Shown here piece by piece: positions 5,869 through 9,990 of a DNA stretch of 9,990 bases. Made by a program: the position numbers and the translations under genes. The first letter of the stretch is position 1. Each line of letters begins with the position of its first letter. The stretch covers positions 1-9,990 of the forward strand of contig JAJXZC010000673.1 in NCBI GenBank assembly GCA_021780275.1. Reading direction: 5' to 3'. This DNA is from Pseudomonadota bacterium (lineage in GTDB: Bacteria > Pseudomonadota > Alphaproteobacteria > Parvibaculales > Parvibaculaceae). The notes under the pieces were generated by a model. That model was not told the origin of the DNA and made no database searches. It worked only from the letters and a program-made list of their open reading frames with translations.

Positions 5869-6053
5869 CGATATTTCCGGAGCGCCGCGCCATAAGCTCC
5901 CGCGCCGAACAACGGACGCGTCTGACCTGAGACCCCTTGTCTCTCCGGTTTTGGGGAGAGTCCAGGGGGCTTTTCACGTGCCCCCGAGAAACCCAGCCAT
6001 TTTGAACTGGAATTTTCCATTTATGATCCCGCAGCGGGACCAAGGAGAGTTCC

Positions 6054-6320
6054 ATGAAAGCGCGAAAGTTCTCTGAGGCGCAGATCGCCTTCGTTCTGAA
6101 GCAGGCGGAGGATGGCGTGGCCATCGCCGATGTCTGTCGCAAGGCCGGAATTTCTGGCGCCACGTTTTACAATTGGCGGAAGAAGTACGCTGGCCTGATG
6201 CCATCGGAGATGAAGCGGCTGCGCCAGTTGGAGGAAGAGAACGCGAAACTGAAACGGATCGTGGCGGACCTGTCGCTGGATAAGGCCATGCTTCAGGACG
6301 TTCTCGCAAAAAAGCTCTGA
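6054..6320 (+). CDS. IS3-family transposase OrfA (InsE-like DNA-binding subunit)
   Basis: An 88-residue protein with the usual IS3 OrfA build. Residues 1-45 form a helix-turn-helix (FSEAQIAFVLKQAEDG, then ADVCRKAGISGATFYNWRKK). Residues 50-88 form a leucine-zipper coiled coil (MKRLRQLEEENAKLKRIVAD, then LSLDKAMLQDVLAKKL). It binds the terminal repeats and dimerises. AAGGAGAG at 6042-6049 gives a strong start at 6054. Length and sequence are complete. The last codons overlap a frameshift heptamer, so part of the translation should continue into OrfB to give the active OrfAB transposase. Confidence 0.92.
   Translation: MKARKFSEAQIAFVLKQAEDGVAIADVCRKAGISGATFYNWRKKYAGLMPSEMKRLRQLEEENAKLKRIVADLSLDKAMLQDVLAKKL
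6308..6314 (+). promoter_or_regulatory. Programmed -1 ribosomal frameshift site (A AAA AAG)
   Basis: The heptamer A AAA AAG lies in the correct register of orfA, four nucleotides before its TGA (6318-6320). Slipping back one base after AAG leads into the orfB frame, which is open from 6314 with no stop before the catalytic domain. This is the classic signal by which IS3 elements make OrfAB. Confidence 0.85.
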
Positions 6321-7072
6321 GGCCTGCCCGCAAGCGGGAGCTTGTCGACAAGCTGCGATCGGACTGGAGGACCTCGATCAGGCGCGCCTGTTCAGTTCTA
6401 CGGGTCGATCGGTCGCTGTGTGTCTACAAGTCGAAACGCGACGGCCAGGCCGAGCTGAACCAAAGGATCAAGGAGATCTCTCAGACGCGGGTGCGCTATG
6501 GCTACCGGCGCATCCACGTGCTTCTGGCGCGGGAGGGCTGGGCGGTGAACGTCAAGCGCATCTACCGGCTTTACCAGAACCTTGGCCTGCAATTGCGCTA
6601 CAAGACGCCGAAGCAGCGGGTGAAAGCCAAGCTGCGCGAGGACCGTTGCGAGGCGCAGCGCCACAATGAGACCTGGGCGATGGACTTTGTTCACGACCAG
6701 CTGGCCACGGGACGCAAGATCCGGGTTCTGACGATTGTCGACACCTTCTCGCGGTTCTCGCCTGGGGTCGATCCTCGTTTCAGCTATCGCGGCGAAGACG
6801 TGGTCTTGACGCTGGAGCGGATCTGCAAGAGCGTCGGCTATCCGCGGACGATCCGGGTCGATCAGGGTTCCGAATTCATTTCGCGCGACCTTGATCTTTG
6901 GGCTTATCAAAAGGATGTCGTGCTCGACTTTTCGCGCCCCGGCACGCCGACCGACAATGCCTTCATTGAGTCGTTCAACGGCAAGTTCCGGGCGGAATGC
7001 CTCAATGCCCACTGGTTCATGAGCCTTGATGACGCGAGGGAGAAAATGGAGGAATGGCGTAGAGACTACAAC
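6314..7072 (+). pseudogene. IS3-family transposase OrfB, C-terminus cut off by the recombinase cassette
   Basis: Read from the frameshift site, the frame encodes the HTH_21-like region (VRYGYRRIHVLL) and the complete DDE integrase core. The catalytic residues are all present: Asp in WAMDFVHD, Asp in RVDQGSEF and Glu in FIESFNGKFR. Homology stops at EEWRRDYN (GACTACAAC, 7064-7072), where IS3 proteins normally continue with a short R-P-H-x-x-L-G tail. The frame runs on to a stop at 7379-7381, adding about 100 residues from the antisense strand of the recombinase gene. The element has also lost its right terminal repeat, so it should not move by itself, although the cut protein could still be made. 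Confidence 0.88.
7064..7072 (+). repeat. GACTACAAC at left junction of the recombinase cassette
   Basis: These nine bases encode the conserved Asp-Tyr-Asn of IS3 OrfB and are the last bases of recognisable transposase before the cassette. The same nine bases occur in inverted orientation at the right junction (9736-9744) in a different IS3 orfB. Confidence 0.7.
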
Positions 7073-7095
7073 TGCGCAATAGAACACCCATCTGT

Positions 7096-9165
7096 CTATG
7101 TGATTGAAGGGAATAGATTTTGCTGCGCCGGATCCGATCCTGCGGGGTATTTGGGGTTCAGGCGCGCGCGTTCGGTGATTGATCGGGCTGTTGGCGCAGC
7201 CAAGGCGCCGCGGGCAAATATCCATGGGCCCTCTGGAAAGGGATGGATCGCTGCAATTTCGCCAGCCTCGGCGGCCAGACGCAAGGTCTTTGGCGCAACC
7301 TTCAGCAATCTCGCCGCGTCACCCAGGTTGAGCCACGGCTCAACGCCATCGGCGGCGGCGCAGAACACGGGAATGCGATAGTGCGAACGCAACGAGGCGA
7401 CGCGCTCGCGGGTCCAACGATTGCCGTTGCCTGTCTTGAGATCGTTGCGGTTTAAAATGCCGGCAATGAGAGCGTCGTTGGCGATCAACACGAGCTGGCG
7501 CACCGCCACGAGAACGTCGGCGGCCGTGCTGTTGCGTTGTCCACGTCGGCGCTTGGGCACGCGGATCTGGCTATGAACGCCGCCGCTCCAGTGGACAACG
7601 AGCACGATCTCGGCGTTCGCATCGTCGATATCGGCCACAACCTCGTGAATGAGTGTGCGCACGATGCGCTTTTTCAGACGCGCCTCGGTGGTCGGAGCCG
7701 ACCAAACTGCTTGCAGGTTCGAGGCCAAGAGGCCCAGCACCGCTGTGTCGATGGCCGTCGGCTGCTTTGCCGCGTCATGGGCGACGATCTTGCCCTCGAC
7801 CTCGGCGACATGGGCGAGCGCCCGATTCCAGCGTGCTTCCAGTTCGCCGGTGACCAACCGGTTTGCCGGATCCGCCGCGTCGTATTGCCGGAAGGCGCGG
7901 TCGGCTGTAAAGCGCGCCGCTTCAAGATCGCGGTCGAGCGCATCGCGAACCTGGTCGCGCCGTTCGCTGACATGGGCGGCGGCGATTGTCGCGGCCGCCA
8001 CAGCGCCGGGGCCGACGACGTCGAGAAGCGCCGCCTCGACGGCGTCATCGACGCGCAGCCCTCCAAAGGCGATGCAGCGCGGCTCGCCATTGTCCATCCA
8101 GCCGCGCGAGCAGCTGTAACGCGGAATGTGATGCTGGGCGCCGCTGTAGCGCAGCGTCAGTTTCCGGCCACAGCGGCGACAGCGGATAAGGCCGGCAAGC
8201 AGCGCCTCGCCGTGCTTGGGCGCGCCATGATGTCGACTGGTCGGGATATTGCTGGAAACCATGGCGCGGATCGCTTCGAACCTTTCCCAGCTGACATAGC
8301 CTTCGTGGGCGTCCGGCTTCAGCGCCAGCCATTCGCCACGCGGTTTACGTCGCGCCTTGGCGCTGCCGCCGCCCGCGCTGTAGCCGACCGCGACGCCGGT
8401 TCTACCATACGCATAGGCGCCACCGTAGACCGGGTTCTCGACCATTCTGTGGAGCGTCGCATAAGTCGGCCGCCGCCACGCCGTTGCTCCATTGGGCTGC
8501 TTGACCGGAAGGTCGAGGTTATGTTCGAGGAACCAGAGGAGCGCCTGACGCGCCGTGCCCAGTTCCTCGACCTTGTCGAAGACAAGCATGATCGCCTCCT
8601 GCACGCGCCGGTCGGGGGACTTCTCGTAGCAATCGCCCGCTTTAACGAAGCCGACTGGGGCGGCCACGACCAGTTCGCCGCGCCGCGCTTTCTCATGGCG
8701 GGCGTCAAGCGAGCGCTGGCGCAAGAGGTCCAGCTCATATTCATTCAGGCTACCCTTGAGGCCGAGCAGCAGGCGGTCGTTGCCATGCCGCGGCGCATAA
8801 ACGGTCTCTTGATCGACGAGCACGGTATCGACGACGCGGCACATCTCGATAAGTTGCTGCCAGTCGCGGCTGTTGCGGGCAAAGCGCGAGACTTCCCGGG
8901 CGCAGACCGCTCCGACCTTGCCAAGACATACCTCCGCCACCATCCGTTCGAACCCGGCGCGTTGTGCGCCGCCCGCGGCGGAGCGGCCAAGATCTTCGTC
9001 GATCGTTTCGATCTCGGAGAAGCCCAAAGCCGACAATCGATCGCGCATGCCATATTGCAGCACACGGCTTTCCCGGTTGTGCAACACCTGATGAGCGGAG
9101 GACTGACGCACATAAAGGATCGCCTTGCGCTCCAGGTGATGGGGCTGGATTTTGTCAGAGGTCAT
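7096..9165 (-). CDS. Large serine recombinase with zinc ribbon and C-terminal excisionase-like HTH
   Basis: A 689-residue site-specific recombinase that cuts both strands through a Ser-DNA link. The resolvase domain covers about 1-150: YVRQSS gives the nucleophile S22, followed by [13 protein letters not shown] and [20 protein letters not shown]. The recombinase domain with [20 protein letters not shown] is at about 170-300. The zinc ribbon has C329, C332, C352 and C364. A coiled coil follows at about 400-465. Two further helix-turn-helix-like segments follow: [18 protein letters not shown] (about 581-598) and [20 protein letters not shown] (about 610-630), the latter resembling excisionase/MerR-type domains. 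The ATG at 9165 has GGAGGT 6 nt upstream. It also overlaps the stop of the frame encoded just before it (ATGA), implying translational coupling. It presumably moves the 2.66-kb cassette. Nothing essential looks missing. Confidence 0.92.
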   Translation of the reverse strand: MTSDKIQPHHLERKAILYVRQSSAHQVLHNRESRVLQYGMRDRLSALGFSEIETIDEDLGRSAAGGAQRAGFERMVAEVCLGKVGAVCAREVSRFARNSRDWQQLIEMCRVVDTVLVDQETVYAPRHGNDRLLLGLKGSLNEYELDLLRQRSLDARHEKARRGELVVAAPVGFVKAGDCYEKSPDRRVQEAIMLVFDKVEELGTARQALLWFLEHNLDLPVKQPNGATAWRRPTYATLHRMVENPVYGGAYAYGRTGVAVGYSAGGGSAKARRKPRGEWLALKPDAHEGYVSWERFEAIRAMVSSNIPTSRHHGAPKHGEALLAGLIRCRRCGRKLTLRYSGAQHHIPRYSCSRGWMDNGEPRCIAFGGLRVDDAVEAALLDVVGPGAVAAATIAAAHVSERRDQVRDALDRDLEAARFTADRAFRQYDAADPANRLVTGELEARWNRALAHVAEVEGKIVAHDAAKQPTAIDTAVLGLLASNLQAVWSAPTTEARLKKRIVRTLIHEVVADIDDANAEIVLVVHWSGGVHSQIRVPKRRRGQRNSTAADVLVAVRQLVLIANDALIAGILNRNDLKTGNGNRWTRERVASLRSHYRIPVFCAAADGVEPWLNLGDAARLLKVAPKTLRLAAEAGEIAAIHPFPEGPWIFARGALAAPTARSITERARLNPKYPAGSDPAQQNLFPSIT

Positions 9166-9382
9166 CGCGGACCTCCGGCATTTTGGAGGCCTGGGCATGA
9201 TCCAACATCAATTGCGTCATCAGCCCGATCAGAGCGGCTTGCGCATTCTGCGGCAGCTCCGTCCAGCGCGGCAGGCTTGCTGCGGCGTCGACCGCCAATC
9301 CCGTGAACATATCCATCTGACGCGCGCTGCGCGGCTGCTTTTGACGGCGGCGGCCCTTCGGAAACGTTGGCTTCCCCAGCAT
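9155..9382 (-). CDS. Small conserved-looking protein of the recombinase cassette, unknown function
   Basis: A 75-residue protein with a basic N-terminus ([20 protein letters not shown]) and a helical remainder with spaced hydrophobic residues ([20 protein letters not shown]). A good GAGAGGT ribosome-binding site precedes the ATG at 9382. Its stop lies 11 bp inside the recombinase gene. From memory, similar short genes with an R-Q-x-D-(L/M)-F patch precede recombinases of this kind, so it may be an accessory DNA-binding or directionality factor; that is inference. It lies almost entirely inside the 3' half of the upstream gene (9162-9695) in another frame, on the same strand. Of the two overlapping frames, this one has the better translation signal. 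Confidence 0.65.
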   Translation of the reverse strand: MLGKPTFPKGRRRQKQPRSARQMDMFTGLAVDAAASLPRWTELPQNAQAALIGLMTQLMLDHAQASKMPEVRDDL

Positions 9383-9695
9383 GCACCTCTCCCTGATTCT
9401 TGTGGTGAGAGGTTTTCGGTACGCCGGAATCCCGGGCATTCGATGATGGCGCCGATGGCTTCAACGTCCGGCCGAGAAGCGCTGACAGCGATTGGAGCGC
9501 TCCCAGATCGACGAAGGGGACTATCGCAAGTGTTGCATCCGGACAGGTCGCCCGATCAAACATCCACGCCGGGATCTCCCGCCAACGCCCGGATTCTAAG
9601 CCATCCAAGGTGCAGCGGAAAACCGCCGCATTGGCTTTGTCAATCACAGCATGGACGACCACGTCCTGCCCGAACCAAGGGTGAAGCGCGTACAA
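9162..9695 (-). CDS. First gene of the recombinase cassette, HPW-motif protein of unknown function
   Basis: The first ~90 residues read like a small conserved domain: [18 protein letters not shown], then [10 protein letters not shown] and [14 protein letters not shown]. Similar proteins, as I recall, occur at the head of recombinase cassettes of this type. The start is uncertain: no ATG is available after the junction. I chose a TTG at 9695 with GGAAGG nearby, but the spacing is poor. The frame is open upstream to 9815, inside the flanking transposase remnant, so insertion may have given it a new start. Its TGA (9164-9162) overlaps the recombinase ATG as ATGA. The last ~75 residues overlap the 9155-9382 gene and are low in complexity, so part of this tail may exist only to reach the coupling point. 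I cannot assign a function. Confidence 0.5.
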   Translation of the reverse strand: MYALHPWFGQDVVVHAVIDKANAAVFRCTLDGLESGRWREIPAWMFDRATCPDATLAIVPFVDLGALQSLSALLGRTLKPSAPSSNARDSGVPKTSHHKNQGEVHAGEANVSEGPPPSKAAAQRASDGYVHGIGGRRRSKPAALDGAAAECASRSDRADDAIDVGSCPGLQNAGGPR

Positions 9696-9726
9696 GACCT
9701 TCCGGCTAACGGTCCCGTGGGTCTTC

Positions 9727-9990
9727 TCAAATCGGGTTGTAGTCGTCGACCCAGACCGCGATCTTTTCGCGGGCGTGATCGAGCCCGAGAAACAGCGTCT
9801 CGTTGAGCAATTCATCGCGCATCCGCCCGTTGAAGCTTTCGCAGAATCCGTTCTGCATCGGCTTGCCCGGCGCGATGAAGTGCCAGGTGACCGTGGCTTC
9901 CTGCGCCCAGGACAGCACGGCGTTCGAGGTGAACTCCGTGCCGTTGTCGGAGACGATCAATCCCGGCTTGCCGCGCCGCTCAATCAGCGC
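9727..9990 (-). pseudogene. IS3-family transposase OrfB fragment from a second, different element
   Basis: The frame enters from the right edge of the window ([20 protein letters not shown]). It contains the second catalytic Asp (SDNGTEF) and the catalytic Glu ([12 protein letters not shown]), then [17 protein letters not shown]. Homology ends exactly at Asp-Tyr-Asn (GACTACAAC read on the minus strand, 9744-9736); two codons and a TGA follow. Sequence differences show it is not a copy of the left-hand transposase (6314-7072). The usual R-P-H-S-S-L-G end is missing. The N-terminal part and orfA should lie beyond the right edge. Confidence 0.88.
9736..9744 (-). repeat. GACTACAAC at right junction of the recombinase cassette
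   Basis: Inverted counterpart of the bases at 7064-7072, again the Asp-Tyr-Asn codons of an IS3 orfB and again the last recognisable transposase bases before the cassette. Confidence 0.7.

Larger units (their letters stand above)
5923..7072 (+). mobile_element. IS3-family insertion sequence, right end missing
   Basis: The element contains the standard IS3 layout: orfA, a -1 frameshift site and orfB. The left end is placed at TGACCTGAGACCCC (5923), which resembles the terminal repeat of IS407/IS51-like members. That boundary is an estimate because the matching right repeat is lost. The leader holds two hairpins, CTCTCC/GGAGAG (5941-5960) and GGGGGC/GCCCCC (5965-5985), which may block read-through from neighbouring genes. 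The element ends abruptly in orfB at the Asp-Tyr-Asn codons, where the recombinase cassette begins. Confidence 0.75.
7073..9735 (-). mobile_element. Compact serine-recombinase cassette inserted between two IS3 orfB fragments
   Basis: A 2663-bp segment bounded on each side by the Asp-Tyr-Asn codons of an IS3-family orfB. It carries a large serine recombinase and two small overlapping upstream genes, all on the minus strand and tightly packed. Only 23 bp separate the recombinase stop from the left junction, and only about 40 bp lie between the first gene's likely start and the right junction. The ends show no obvious terminal inverted repeats and no target duplication beyond the inverted GACTACAAC. 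That fits a serine-recombinase element rather than a DDE transposon. The boundaries come from where transposase homology stops, so they may be off by a few bases. Confidence 0.7.

Noticed and set aside
7537..9306. A 589-codon open frame on the plus strand
   Set aside because: It mirrors the serine recombinase gene, which has clear catalytic and zinc motifs. The plus-strand translation shows no domain or start signal.
7073..9735. A composite transposon formed by the two flanking IS3 elements
   Set aside because: The two transposases differ, both are cut, and their outer or inner repeats are not both present, so they could not mobilise the segment together.

Overview
The window looks like a chromosomal segment from a GC-rich alphaproteobacterium, probably a methylotroph-like or environmental Hyphomicrobiales/Rhizobiales relative. 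This rests on codon choice, sigma-54 (RpoN) control, a periplasmic PQQ-dehydrogenase with its own cytochrome c, and the style of the insertion elements. The taxonomic placement is inference; no rRNA or other marker gene is present.

Left part (1-4542): a sigma-54-controlled alcohol-oxidation locus. An AcoR-type enhancer-binding regulator (213-2129, minus) sits between two outward-facing sigma-54 promoters. One (84-99, minus) drives a gene that runs off the left edge; its first 15 codons resemble AcoX / ATP-NAD-kinase-like proteins. The other (2334-2349, plus) drives a PQQ-dependent alcohol dehydrogenase (2428-4110) and a small c-type cytochrome (4174-4542). Both promoters carry a near-identical palindrome about 83 bp upstream of the -24 box, the likely binding site of the regulator. 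The leftward one also has a perfect IHF consensus in between. The dehydrogenase lacks the usual vicinal cysteine pair, and the cytochrome has an expanded CxxxCH haem motif.

Middle (4543-5868): a 386-bp AT-richer gap contains six inverted repeats in a row, one of them a probable terminator. It leads into an outer-membrane channel/porin-like gene of the MetA-pathway type (4929-5795), which ends in a clear intrinsic terminator. The likely logic is channel plus periplasmic dehydrogenase plus cytochrome for uptake and oxidation of an alcohol or diol. The AcoR/AcoX context makes acetoin or 2,3-butanediol-type substrates worth considering.

Right part (about 5923-9990): nested mobile DNA. An IS3-family element (orfA, A AAA AAG frameshift site, orfB) is cut at its conserved Asp-Tyr-Asn codons by a compact 2.66-kb cassette. 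The cassette encodes a large serine recombinase and two small overlapping upstream genes. On its far side is a different IS3-family orfB in the opposite orientation, cut at the same Asp-Tyr-Asn codons. This suggests that the recombinase element uses a conserved site inside IS3 transposase genes.
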